Positions 8,347 to 17,622 of a stretch of DNA of 39,883 nt are shown here, piece after piece. The notes below the pieces were generated by a model. The model was not told the DNA's origin and did not search any database. It saw only the letters and a list, made by a program, of their open reading frames with translations. Where the stretch lies: positions 1 to 39,883 of the forward strand of contig JAGFJK010000107.1 in NCBI GenBank assembly GCA_024102795.1, written 5' to 3'. The position numbers and the translations under genes are program-made. Source of the DNA: Pirellulaceae bacterium (lineage in GTDB: Bacteria; Planctomycetota; Planctomycetia; Pirellulales; Pirellulaceae). The first letter of the stretch is position 1. The number at the start of each line of letters is the position of its first letter.

Positions 8347-11300
8347 CTCCAGCCGGGGTGGCACGATGGCGGGGCCGGGGCTGAGCGTGTGGCGGTCGCT
8401 GGTCACTTCCACCACCACGCTTTCCCCGGCCGGTAACTGCCAGGCCTCGTCCTTCACCAGACGCCCCGGAATCAGGTGCAACTGAGCCACGTCCGAGCGG
8501 CGGAAGACGCCGTCGGCCGATGGGGGGAAGATGAACGAATGAATCGCCAGCCCATGCTGGCGGTCGAACTGGCGCTCGATCCGCTGCGGCGGCGCGTTCG
8601 GATCCGCCTCCAGCACGATCTTCATCGCGCCCAGGTCCGGATTCGGCTCGCTATGCGTCTGGACCACGTCAATCCGGAAGGCGTCGGGCGTCTTGCGTCC
8701 CGCGATCTGCACCCGCACGCCCGGCGCGATCGTGGGCAGCTCCCGCGGCGCCGAGTAGCCATTGGGATTGGTCACCAGGTCACGCAGCAGGATCCGGCCT
8801 TCGTCGGTGACCGGAGTCGGTTCCGGCTTGCTCCAGAACCGGACGCGGGCGTAACGGGCCCGTTCGAACGGCCAGTCCAGCGCATCCCACGAGAGCACGG
8901 GCACCGGCTGATTGGCCTGGAAATCGCGGTCGTAGAAGAAGTAGACCGGTTCGAGTTCCGTCGTCCGATCCTCGGCCAGCGGCGTCACTTCGACCCAGGC
9001 CTCGGCCGGGCGCGGCGTCAGTTCCAGGTTCGCCATCTGCACCGAGACGCGGAACGTCACCCGCCGCTCGTCGGCGTTGGCGATCGGAGCATGGACGCGC
9101 ATCAGGACCGGCGCCGGCCGGCCGTTCGCGCCGCGGACCAGAGCCGCTTCCGCGGCCGTGCCATTGTCGTTGAACGGCAGGGCCTCGATGTACTGCCCGT
9201 CGCGGCTGACCCGCAACCGCAGGGCGTCGCCCGGCTGCACCTGGATCGGCACCGACAGGGCCCCGTGCAACAGCGTGTACACGGTCGGTTCGGCCGGCGG
9301 CGGCACGATCTCCAGCGTTTCGTCCAGCTCCACGGGACCGCGCACGCCATCTTCGTTCACGCCGGCCGACTGTCTCTGAGCGTTCAGGATATCGTACTGG
9401 GCCTTGGTCAGCAGTCCCCGCAGCCGGCTCACCAGGGCCGAAGCGTTGCGGGCCGCGTAGTAGTCGCCGCCGGTCGTCCGCGAAATGCGCTGGAACTCCC
9501 GTTCCACCTCGCCCACATTCTCGTCCTGCACGCCCAGCCCGACGATGTGGATCCGCGCTCCATACCGCTGCCAGGCTTGCTCCACTTGCGGCACGCCGGT
9601 CGTGGGCAGCGGTCCCAGCGGATTGTTGGGAGGCGAATACTGGTCGTTGCGCCCGTCGGTAATCACCACGATGCTCTTGTCCGTGTCCGGATCGTCCGCC
9701 GCGAACGCCTCCTGAGCCTTGACCAGGGCCAGGTACAGCGGCGTCTGGCCCCAGGCGGTGACCGTGGCCAGCTTGTCAATCACCCGCTCGGCCAGCAACG
9801 GGTCGAAGCGCCCCAGGTTCAACACCGACTCGACGTCCTCCCCCGGCTGCAGCGCTTCCAGCTCCTCGGCGTCCGCGCCGGCGTAACGGATTTGAGTCAG
9901 TGCCACGTTGGCCTCCTCGCGGCTCCAGCCCCGCCGATGGCCGAAGAAGTAGACGCCTACGCGAACGTCGTCCTGGGCGGCCAACTGCTGCAGCATTTCC
10001 TGCAGCTTGCTCTTGGCGATTTCCATCCGCGATCGGCGATCGTCCTGGTCCTCGCCCGTCAGCGGCTGGTCCATGCTCTTGGAGCAGTCCAGGACGAAGA
10101 CAATCGACGCCCGGCGGCTGCGCTGCCCGTGCAGGGTGACGCTCGCGCGGTCATACACCTGAGGCGCGAAGGCGACGCGGAAGCCGCCGATCTTGTCCGG
10201 CACGAACGCCCGGCCAAAGTCGAAGCCCCGGAACATCAGCACGGCATCCAGGTTCGCCTGGCTGGCGGAAGCGCTCGCCAGGGCCACCTCGAATCGGGCG
10301 GTTGGCGACGCCATCGGCAGCGGCACGCCCTGGGGCCCGCTGCTGACCGGCCGGCGTTGGTTGTCGCGCAGGAACAAGGCCGCGACTCCCAGCGGTTCTC
10401 CAGCCGCCGCCGCGGGCAACGGATACGTTTGCCGGCTTTCAATGGTGATCGGGAAACTGGCGTCGCTCAGCGGCAGCAGCAACGACTCGACGGTCACCGC
10501 CAGTCCGTTGGCCGCGAACCGGTCGACGTCGCGCGTCAACTGATCGAACGGACCGGCCACCTCATCGGGCAAGCGCTGGCCCAGTTCGGCCGACTGCCGG
10601 TACTCGGCGGCCAATTGTCGCCCCACCTGCGAAACGTCCCGCAAGGCCCGCTGCCCATGCCAGACCAGCAGCCGCTGGACTCCGGCCCGATGCAACGGGT
10701 CGAGCACCTCTTGCGCGGCGGTCCGGAGGGTGGGAGTAAGGGCCACCAGCGGCAGGCTGGGTCGCAACATGCGCTCCGCCACGGACGCGCCGCCGGACCC
10801 GGTCTCGCGCCGCACGCGCTGGACATTCGACGGCAGGTTCCGCAGCCAGGTCCGCAGCCGCAGTTCCGAGCGGGCAAGGGAGGAAAGCTGCGGAGCGGCC
10901 GGCAGCTCGCCCAGCATCTGTTCCGCCTGGGGTCCGAGCAGAGCCAGGGCCGGGTAGGTCCGCAGGTTGGTCCAGCGATTCAACCAATCCTGTTGCGCTT
11001 GCTGTCCGTCGTCAGGCTCCGATTCCAGCGGCGGCTCCGTTTCCAGCGGCTGCCCCGTTTCCGCCGCCGGTTCGGCCGGCTTGTCTTGCAGCGCCCGCAG
11101 CCGCGAACGCAAAGCATCCGACGGCAACGGCAGGGCCAGAGCCCGTTCGATATCCCACGCGGTCCCCGTGTCCTGGACGCCGTCGGTCAGCAGGCGGTCG
11201 CAGTCGCGCTGGAAGCGCTCCCGCAACACGGTCAGGTTGGACTGGACCGTCTGCAGGCGAGCCCGCAGGTCTCCCAGGCCCAGACTCGGCGCATCCTGGG

Positions 11301-13353
11301 CCAGCAGGGTGCCGAGCGCATGGCTTTCGTCGATCAATCCCGCCAGCGCGCTGACCACCGCGTCGGGTCCGAGATCGATGGACTGTTGAGCGACTTCGGC
11401 CTGTTCGCCCGCCACGGGCAGGGCATGGGGCGCGGGCCGCGTGAACCAGAGTGCGTAGTACGGCAATTCGGCCCAGCAGGCATCCCGCAGGCGAAACGCT
11501 TCGGCCAGCGTGTCTCGCCAGGCCTCGGCTTCCCCGATCGCGGTCTCGGCCGCATTCAGCCGCTCGTTCAACGCCGCCTCGTCGTCCAGGAACAACCGAT
11601 CCTCGGCCAGCCGGCGCTGCGCGTCGGCCGGTTCCAGTTGCGGCGCCAACCAGGGCACCAGCCGCGCGTCGAGCGGCGCGGCCAGCCGTTCGGCCCGCTC
11701 GCGCAAGGCCAGCAACCGCACGATCTGCCCCGCCCGCCCGGCGTGATGCTCGAACCAGTATTCCGACAGCAGCCCCGGCAGGTAATCCTCAATCAGGGCC
11801 GGGATGCGGCCCTCGCTGGCAGCCGACGACACGATCCGATGCGTCTCCCGAAGCTGCTCCTGGGTGGGCGCGTCCTGCGCCGCCTGCAAGGCCAGCGCGA
11901 CCTCGTCCAGCGCCTTGGTTCCGTCGGCGGAAAGGCCAAAGTAACGGTTCAGCGGGATGCTGTGGGCGCCGGCCGGCCGGACCGCCTGAGTGTACTGGTC
12001 GAAACGCTCCCAGAAGGTGAACGGCGGCGTGGCCGCCTGCTGCTCGCGCTCCGCGAAGGCCTGTTCCGCGCGAGCCAGCTCCTGCCGCACCTCCTCGGCC
12101 TGCACTTCGTAGTCCCGCCCGGCACGGACCAGTTGCTCCAGCCAGATCAGGTTGTGCTCGAACTTGTGCCACGACAGCACCGCGGTCTGCGTCGGTGGCA
12201 ACGGCTGGCCGTTGATCTGCTTGGCACGCATCGCGTGGTACGACCGCCAGAACCGGTCCAGGTCCTGGCGGATCGACTTCGGCACGGCGGCCAGCTCTCG
12301 GCCGGGCAACGTGCCGCTGATCTGGCGAGCCAGGCGGAAGTCCCCGGTCCGCTGCGTGGTCCAGACCTGCGGCTGCTGCGCGGCCCGACGCTGAGTGCTG
12401 GCCCAGTCCTGGACCTGGGTTTGCAGGTATCCTTCCAGTTCGCGGAGCGACACCCAGCCGTCCGCTCCCGCCGCCTCGCCCGCCAGTCCCCGCCGCAGGT
12501 ACAGGCCGAAAGCCGACGCCTGCTGGGCTTCGGAAATCAGCGCCCGCTGGCCTTCGCCCGATGAGGTGAGCACCGCCAGGTTGGCCAGCGGACTGGCCTG
12601 AATCAGCGTCTTGGCTCCCGCCACAAATCGGTTCTCCAGCAACCCCAGCGACCAGTTGCGGTCCATCCGCTGGCAATCCAGCACCAGCAGCTTGGGGCGG
12701 CGGAGCAACGAAGGATGCTCGGCCGCGACCTCCTCCATCGCCCGCAACAGACTGGCCAGCGGCAACCACGTATCCGGGTCCGCGGGCGATGCGCCGGGAG
12801 GGACCAGGTACGGCACGTCCGCTTCGTCGGCCACTCCGTGCATGCAAACGTAAATGATGATCGGCCCGCTGTGCCGCCAGCGACGCGACAGGTCGTCCAG
12901 CGTCGCCTTGAAGCTTTGCAAGCCCGTGTCGCGAGCCTGCCAGTCGCTGGAAATGTCGATCAGCTCCAGCGAGTTGTTGCCGGGCCTGGCGGTCGGCCCG
13001 TCGTCGCCCGGACGGTAATCGAGATCCTGCAACGCTTCGCGATCTTCCCGAGCCATCGCGGTCGGCGGCAGCGGCCACTGGTAGCCGGCGGGAGCCAGGT
13101 AGACCACCGGGGTCTGCAACGGCCGGTACAGCAGATATCCCAGCAAACCGGCAACCAGCACCAGGCACAGCCCGAGGAACAGCAGCACCTTGTTCCGAGT
13201 GCGCAACTGCTGCTTCCGCAGCCGCTCGTGCGGATCATCCTGACCGCGCTGCTGCCAGCCGTGTTGCACCGTCGGGCCGCGACCACTGGCAGCGCCGCTG
13301 CCCCGCCAGCCGCCACGGTTAGAAGAGGAGGCCGAGGGATCTTGAGTCGCCAT
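8344..13353 (-). CDS. Giant membrane-anchored caspase-like / VWA protein
   Basis: 1669 residues. The N-terminal 50 residues are Gly/Ser/Gln/Arg rich, then comes one membrane helix (about 55-76, FLGLCLVLVAGLLGYLLY) preceded by RKQQLRTRNK, so most of the protein should lie outside the cytoplasmic membrane. Residues about 125-340 resemble a caspase-fold (C14) domain: a His in IIIYVCMHG (His172) and a Cys in KLLVLDCQRM (Cys227), at normal dyad spacing; the usual GHG reads MHG. A long helical middle (about 390-1000) has no recognised family. A VWA domain (about 1085-1290) has an intact metal site: DCSKSM (Asp1089, Ser1091, Ser1093), the Thr of WGQTPLY and the Asp of VVITDGRND. The C-terminus looks beta-rich. 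The start is the ATG at 13353 with TGAGGT upstream; frames open further up lack a ribosome site. Function is unknown; peptidase activity is an inference from the dyad. Confidence 0.88.
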   Translation of the reverse strand: MATQDPSASSSNRGGWRGSGAASGRGPTVQHGWQQRGQDDPHERLRKQQLRTRNKVLLFLGLCLVLVAGLLGYLLYRPLQTPVVYLAPAGYQWPLPPTAMAREDREALQDLDYRPGDDGPTARPGNNSLELIDISSDWQARDTGLQSFKATLDDLSRRWRHSGPIIIYVCMHGVADEADVPYLVPPGASPADPDTWLPLASLLRAMEEVAAEHPSLLRRPKLLVLDCQRMDRNWSLGLLENRFVAGAKTLIQASPLANLAVLTSSGEGQRALISEAQQASAFGLYLRRGLAGEAAGADGWVSLRELEGYLQTQVQDWASTQRRAAQQPQVWTTQRTGDFRLARQISGTLPGRELAAVPKSIRQDLDRFWRSYHAMRAKQINGQPLPPTQTAVLSWHKFEHNLIWLEQLVRAGRDYEVQAEEVRQELARAEQAFAEREQQAATPPFTFWERFDQYTQAVRPAGAHSIPLNRYFGLSADGTKALDEVALALQAAQDAPTQEQLRETHRIVSSAASEGRIPALIEDYLPGLLSEYWFEHHAGRAGQIVRLLALRERAERLAAPLDARLVPWLAPQLEPADAQRRLAEDRLFLDDEAALNERLNAAETAIGEAEAWRDTLAEAFRLRDACWAELPYYALWFTRPAPHALPVAGEQAEVAQQSIDLGPDAVVSALAGLIDESHALGTLLAQDAPSLGLGDLRARLQTVQSNLTVLRERFQRDCDRLLTDGVQDTGTAWDIERALALPLPSDALRSRLRALQDKPAEPAAETGQPLETEPPLESEPDDGQQAQQDWLNRWTNLRTYPALALLGPQAEQMLGELPAAPQLSSLARSELRLRTWLRNLPSNVQRVRRETGSGGASVAERMLRPSLPLVALTPTLRTAAQEVLDPLHRAGVQRLLVWHGQRALRDVSQVGRQLAAEYRQSAELGQRLPDEVAGPFDQLTRDVDRFAANGLAVTVESLLLPLSDASFPITIESRQTYPLPAAAAGEPLGVAALFLRDNQRRPVSSGPQGVPLPMASPTARFEVALASASASQANLDAVLMFRGFDFGRAFVPDKIGGFRVAFAPQVYDRASVTLHGQRSRRASIVFVLDCSKSMDQPLTGEDQDDRRSRMEIAKSKLQEMLQQLAAQDDVRVGVYFFGHRRGWSREEANVALTQIRYAGADAEELEALQPGEDVESVLNLGRFDPLLAERVIDKLATVTAWGQTPLYLALVKAQEAFAADDPDTDKSIVVITDGRNDQYSPPNNPLGPLPTTGVPQVEQAWQRYGARIHIVGLGVQDENVGEVEREFQRISRTTGGDYYAARNASALVSRLRGLLTKAQYDILNAQRQSAGVNEDGVRGPVELDETLEIVPPPAEPTVYTLLHGALSVPIQVQPGDALRLRVSRDGQYIEALPFNDNGTAAEAALVRGANGRPAPVLMRVHAPIANADERRVTFRVSVQMANLELTPRPAEAWVEVTPLAEDRTTELEPVYFFYDRDFQANQPVPVLSWDALDWPFERARYARVRFWSKPEPTPVTDEGRILLRDLVTNPNGYSAPRELPTIAPGVRVQIAGRKTPDAFRIDVVQTHSEPNPDLGAMKIVLEADPNAPPQRIERQFDRQHGLAIHSFIFPPSADGVFRRSDVAQLHLIPGRLVKDEAWQLPAGESVVVEVTSDRHTLSPGPAIVPPRLE

Positions 13354-13430
13354 GGATACCTCACTTTGCCGCTGCCGCCGCGCTCGACTGACGGGTTTGC
13401 CCGACGATTGATTCGAGAATGCCACATCCG

Positions 13431-13455
13431 ACGGGCAAGGATGCCCGTGCTACGG
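13431..13455 (-). repeat. GTAGCACGGGC-type palindromic repeat
   Basis: ACGGGCA (13431-13437) and TGCCCGT (13442-13448) form a 7-bp stem with loop AGGA, followed by GCTACGG. Read on the minus strand it is GTAGCACGGGCATCC and so on, the same family as the pair at 32555-32604. It lies between the stop of the lipoprotein gene and the start of the caspase-like/VWA gene. Confidence 0.65.
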
Positions 13456-13481
13456 GTCACATTATAGCAGACGCTGGCGGG

Positions 13482-15248
13482 CTACCAGCGAATCGCGGTC
13501 TGCGGAGGCGGCGCCGGGACGGTCGCAGGCAACCGTGACACCGTCTGTGCCGGATTCTCGGCCGATGCTCGCGCCGCGGACTCCACCGGCAAGGCGGTCC
13601 AGATCCGCGCCTGCTGCCGCAACTGCCGCACATAGGCCAACTCGGCCTCCGCCCGCCGCCCGCTGACAATCGCCGCTCGGACCGACTCGCGGACCTGCCC
13701 CAGCGACATCGTCTCCGCCGGCCGCCGCTCCAGCACCCGGACCAGATGCCATCCCTGGGCGTCCTGCCACGGCTCGCCCACTCGTCCCAGCGGCTGATTC
13801 AGCAGAACCTCCGCCAAACGCCGGGAAGGCACCTGGTCCAGTCGGCTCAGCGGGAATACGCGCGTGGCCACGTCCTGGCTCTGGAAGACCGGCGCCGGCG
13901 ACGTGGGACGACCATGAGCGACGCCGTGCAGGTAACGAATCACCGAAGCGGCGTGGTGCGGTGAATTACCCGTGCTGGTCGACACGGTGATCTGTTCCCA
14001 GCGGACCTGCGCCGGCGCCTGGAACTCGGCCAGATGCCCGTGGTAGTAACGCTCCAGCTCCTGCTCGCTGACCAGTTCGCTGACCGACACCTTCCGCTGC
14101 AACCAGGTGCTGGCCAGATCCTGCTGGCTGGCCAGTTCCCGGCCCGCGTCGGCCAGGATCCGCTCCGGACGGCGTCCTGGCGAGACGACCGTCTGGTAGG
14201 CTACACGGCTGATCTGTTCGGGCGTCAGGTGGCGGCGAGCTTCCTGGACCAGCAGTTTGCGGTCGATCAGCTTGTCCAGCTCCCGCTGCTCGATCGATCG
14301 CCGCAGCGCTTCGCTCGTTTCAGGCCGGGAGACGCTGCGCAGGGCTTCCAGTTGAGCATTCACCTCGGCCGCCACCTGGCTCAGGTAAATCGGTTCGCCG
14401 TTCACCTCCGCCAGCACCGGATCCGACGGCGCGACCTGGGCCGACGCCTGCTGAATTGTGCCGTGGGGCCCCCGCCACACGCTTTGCCCCTCGGCCCCGG
14501 GCGGCAGATCGGCCGGCGTGGGACCTTCGCCCGGCGGACCGCTTTCCACTTCGACCGAGGCCACGTAGCCGCCGCAACCGGCCAGCGCCAACCGAGCCAT
14601 GCGGCGGACGCGCGGCGACGGCTCGACATAACAGCCATCCTTCGTGTCGTAGGCCACCTTGTTGAGTTTCTTCAAGACCTTCTCACTGCAGCAACTGTCC
14701 GTCTTGCAGACCGAGCAGGGGTTGCCCGACAGGTCGCGGAACGCCTTGGCCGCCGCATGCCGCACCTCCTCGGTGCAGTCGTCCAGAGCCGACAGCAACG
14801 CCTCCTCGATGCCCCGGTCGCACCCACCGCAACCCAGCGTGGCCAGGTAGTTGATCGCCTTGGCCTTCTGCGCTGCCTGGTCCTCCTCCGCCTTGACCTC
14901 GGCCGCCGTCTGCACGGCGGGGCTGGCCTCCGGCCCCAGGTTCGCCGGGTCGGTGATCGTCAGCAGGGGCGGACGGGGCTCCAGTCCCGGGAAGCGGGAG
15001 CCGAGCCGCGAGCGGATGCGGGTGCCAATCATCCGCAGCCCGCCGAAGATCTGCGGAACACCCAGGAATTGCCAGATGCTGCAGCATTGCTTCTCGGGTT
15101 GCGGCGCCGAAACGGCGACAATTGTCGTTTCCCCAGCCTGGGCAGTCGTGGGAAGCGATGGAGTCTCGGGGGCCTGTGGAATCTGGGCGCAGCCCGAGAC
15201 CAGCAGAGCGGCGAGCAACAGCGGAACCAGCCAGCGGGAACGGAACAT
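13482..15248 (-). CDS. Lipoprotein with Cys-rich HEAT segment and parvulin PPIase domain
   Basis: 588 residues. A lipoprotein signal (LLLAALLVSGC, Cys20 lipidated) points to a membrane-attached exported protein. Residues about 125-228 look like HEAT-type helices (IEEALLSALDDCTEEVRHAA and PSPRVRRMARLALAG) with many cysteines: 140, 143, 158, 178, 181, 186, 187, 206 and 225. From about 275 a SurA/PrsA-like chaperone region begins (DPVLAEVNGEPIYLSQVAAE), then a parvulin-type peptidyl-prolyl isomerase domain (about 400-535), which would help fold exported proteins. The ATG at 15248 gives a clean signal peptide; an in-frame codon at 15290 would add 14 residues before it. It is on the same strand as, and 128 bp before, the caspase-like/VWA gene. 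The HEAT plus parvulin combination is unusual. Confidence 0.85.
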   Translation of the reverse strand: MFRSRWLVPLLLAALLVSGCAQIPQAPETPSLPTTAQAGETTIVAVSAPQPEKQCCSIWQFLGVPQIFGGLRMIGTRIRSRLGSRFPGLEPRPPLLTITDPANLGPEASPAVQTAAEVKAEEDQAAQKAKAINYLATLGCGGCDRGIEEALLSALDDCTEEVRHAAAKAFRDLSGNPCSVCKTDSCCSEKVLKKLNKVAYDTKDGCYVEPSPRVRRMARLALAGCGGYVASVEVESGPPGEGPTPADLPPGAEGQSVWRGPHGTIQQASAQVAPSDPVLAEVNGEPIYLSQVAAEVNAQLEALRSVSRPETSEALRRSIEQRELDKLIDRKLLVQEARRHLTPEQISRVAYQTVVSPGRRPERILADAGRELASQQDLASTWLQRKVSVSELVSEQELERYYHGHLAEFQAPAQVRWEQITVSTSTGNSPHHAASVIRYLHGVAHGRPTSPAPVFQSQDVATRVFPLSRLDQVPSRRLAEVLLNQPLGRVGEPWQDAQGWHLVRVLERRPAETMSLGQVRESVRAAIVSGRRAEAELAYVRQLRQQARIWTALPVESAARASAENPAQTVSRLPATVPAPPPQTAIRW

Positions 15249-15462
15249 CGCCTCGACCCCCAAGACCCAAACGGCAGCCCGGCAACCCATCAGGGCCGCC
15301 GCGCAGGGAGAATCGTTGGAATCGTTAAAATTCCTACGATCATCCTGAGCTATCGGATAAACTTGGGGTACGACTTGAACCCGTCAATGACTTCGGAGGT
15401 CGATTTGTGACGGCCGTTAGCGCAACGCCAAGGCGGTCATCCGTCCACTTGACGCGGCGGGA

Positions 15463-16197
15463 CTACGGTTCCGCCACCTGGCTCAGGTCCTGAAACTTCC
15501 AGACAGCCACGTTATCGTGGGGATTGAGCATCCGGCGGAGGACGATCCGCGGCCGGACTTCACGCGGCTGGCCGTTCTCGGTGTATTGGAACCGGTACCG
15601 CAGCACCACGTAGTCGTAGCCGTCGTCGCGGTAGATGCTCTCGACCTTGTCAAAGGACAGTTTGCCGTCGGCGCCGTGGGCGACGAGCGCTTTCTGCGGC
15701 ATCTGGTCGAACATCGCCTTGAGGCGGCGAGTGGCTTCGGGCTGTTCGGCGTAGAAGTGCGCCAGGTCGGTCGCCGGCGGCTGCCGCTCGCCAGGTTCCA
15801 GGAACATCTGGTGGGCTTCCTGCAGGCGCCCCTCGCGGACCCTGTTCAGCCAGTCATCCACATACGGTCGGGCATGGCCGACCAGGACCAGGCGGCGAAG
15901 CTTTGCCTGGGTGACGCCCCAGGCCAGGAACAGCAAGGCCAGCGAGATGCCGGCCAGGGCCAGGCGTCGCCCGGCCAATTGATCGGGGTGCGTGGCGATT
16001 TGCCGCACCGCCAGTATCCCGCAGGCCATCGCCGCCAGGGGGATCAGCCAGAAGATGGAGAAGAACAGGGCCAGGAACGAGACCAGGCCCAGCACCAGCG
16101 TGGCGATCGCCAGGCCGCTCATCGAACGGTACGTTTCCAGCGGCGCTTCGCCCTCGCCCAACCGCAATTCGGGCCGCTGCGTGTTCGTGTCGCTCAT
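15463..16197 (-). CDS. DUF4190-like membrane protein
   Basis: 244 residues. The N-terminal third has two membrane segments (about 28-62 and 77-97) around a loop CGILAVRQIATHPDQLAGRR, the pattern of DUF4190 proteins. The rest (about 105-244) is a soluble domain without a family I recognise; it has NTF2-like size and ends in VAVWKFQDLSQVAEP. Its start lies 10 bp after the stop of the GspE-like gene, so it is probably the last gene of that operon. The ribosome site is weak, in line with coupled translation. Function unknown; position suggests a link with the pilus or secretion apparatus, but such proteins occur in many contexts. Confidence 0.8.
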   Translation of the reverse strand: MSDTNTQRPELRLGEGEAPLETYRSMSGLAIATLVLGLVSFLALFFSIFWLIPLAAMACGILAVRQIATHPDQLAGRRLALAGISLALLFLAWGVTQAKLRRLVLVGHARPYVDDWLNRVREGRLQEAHQMFLEPGERQPPATDLAHFYAEQPEATRRLKAMFDQMPQKALVAHGADGKLSFDKVESIYRDDGYDYVVLRYRFQYTENGQPREVRPRIVLRRMLNPHDNVAVWKFQDLSQVAEP

Positions 16198-16207
16198 GCT
16201 CGAAAAC

Positions 16208-17599
16208 CTACTTCATCACACGCTGCAGCTCGACCACCGAAGTAATCCCCTGGGCGACCAGCAGGATGCCTTCCTCCAACAACGACCGATTGCCCGCCTG
16301 CTTGGAGAGTTGGCGGATGACGTTGGGATCGGGTTGCCGCACGAGCGCCTGGCGGATGGCGTCGTTGATCACCATCAGTTCGAAGATCCCGGTCCGCCCG
16401 CGGTACCCCAGACCGCCACAAATCTGGCAGATCTGCGGCTCCTCCTCCTCGCCCTTTTTCTTCTTGGGATCCGGCGGCAGGCTGCCCGGCGGCGGCGGTT
16501 GCCATTCCTGGTACAACTGGGCCACGCGGCCGGGCGGGATCCCCAGGCGTTGCAGCAGTTGGGGATGCGGCTGGTAGGGCTGCTTGCAGGCCTCGCACAG
16601 CTTGCGGATCAGGCGCACGTTCAACACGCCGGTAACCGCCTGGGCGAAGCTGTCGGCCTTGGGTTTCAAGGCCAGCAGCCGCAGCAAGGCCTCGGCCGTG
16701 TCCTTGGCCCGCACGCTGGTGAACGCCATGTGTTCTTCGTTGTTGATCAGATCGCAGAGGGCATTGAGCGAGGCGGCATTGGGCAGTTCCGGCGCGACGA
16801 ACACTTCGGGCTGTTTCAGCAGCACCTTGGGCAGCAGGGTCGTGACGTCCTGTCCGGCGGCCGCGTCGTACTCGTAGACTTCGATGTTCTCCACTTCGGG
16901 TTCGCGGCGGGCCTTGTCCTCAAAGCCGACGAAGTCCCGCATGTAACGGTCCGTGGCTCCCAGGCCGACGGTCCAGAGCGTCGTCAGGCCACCGGCGGGT
17001 GGCGCGGAATAAACGAACAGCCCCCGCTTCAAGCTCTTGTCGGCATCCTCGCCCTCCATGTGCCGGCCGACCAGCAGCTTGTACTGGTGCTGCATCTTCT
17101 CGCGCATGCCGATCTCGGTCAGCGAAGTCCATTTCTTCTTGACGTCGCGGATCTTGATCAGGATCCGTTCGCCGGTGGGAGTGCCCTGGCTGGTGATGTC
17201 GCTGGCGTAGTGCTTGTCGCGGAAGCTGCAGGCGAATTCGCCGTGCTGCTGGGACTTGCGATCGGCCGGGTTGAGATTGGCCAGTTTCTTCAGCACGTCG
17301 ACCAGCAGCATCCCGGACTGCAGGTCCAGCGGCGGCAGGGCGTGCCAGACGCCGTCGATGTCACAGCGGCGGGCGAGCCCCTCGCGGCTGAGGTCCATCA
17401 GGATCCGGTCCGCCGCCTTGAACAGGCACTCGGCGTACATCTCCTTGGCGAACACGATCCCCATGGACTGCCGGACCTGGATCAGGTTCGCCTGATTCTG
17501 CGTCTCGGTCCCGCCCTTGGCCTTGAATTCCACGGGCGGCCCCATTTCGTGGGGCGCCAGTTCTTCCTGGGGCGTTTCCTTTTTCTTCTTGCCGAACAT
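16208..17599 (-). CDS. GspE/PilB-like protein with degenerate ATPase motifs
   Basis: 463 residues, related to the traffic ATPases of type II secretion and type IV pili. The ATP site is altered: the Walker A place reads SAPPAGGLTTLW (about 198-209) with no catalytic lysine, against GPTGSGKTTT in active relatives. The Walker B place reads VFVAPELPN with Glu271 but without the usual aspartate and arginine pattern. The histidine box reads EHMAFTSVRAKDTAEALLRL (289-308). The tetracysteine zinc site is kept: Cys335, Cys338, Cys391 and Cys394. A Pro/Lys/Glu-rich insert (about 366-388) splits the cysteine pairs. It follows pilT by 23 bp. It is probably a non-catalytic partner or regulator of the motor (inference); an unrecognised nucleotide mode cannot be excluded. 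Confidence 0.85.
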   Translation of the reverse strand: MFGKKKKETPQEELAPHEMGPPVEFKAKGGTETQNQANLIQVRQSMGIVFAKEMYAECLFKAADRILMDLSREGLARRCDIDGVWHALPPLDLQSGMLLVDVLKKLANLNPADRKSQQHGEFACSFRDKHYASDITSQGTPTGERILIKIRDVKKKWTSLTEIGMREKMQHQYKLLVGRHMEGEDADKSLKRGLFVYSAPPAGGLTTLWTVGLGATDRYMRDFVGFEDKARREPEVENIEVYEYDAAAGQDVTTLLPKVLLKQPEVFVAPELPNAASLNALCDLINNEEHMAFTSVRAKDTAEALLRLLALKPKADSFAQAVTGVLNVRLIRKLCEACKQPYQPHPQLLQRLGIPPGRVAQLYQEWQPPPPGSLPPDPKKKKGEEEEPQICQICGGLGYRGRTGIFELMVINDAIRQALVRQPDPNVIRQLSKQAGNRSLLEEGILLVAQGITSVVELQRVMK

Positions 17600-17622
17600 G
17601 CGATGCTTCCGCGACGTGGGAT

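Noticed and set aside
8476..12564. A 1362-codon open frame on the plus strand
   Set aside because: It is antisense to the caspase-like/VWA gene, is Arg/Gln/His/Pro-rich without domains, and is explained by high GC with few stop codons. The minus frame carries clear VWA motifs.
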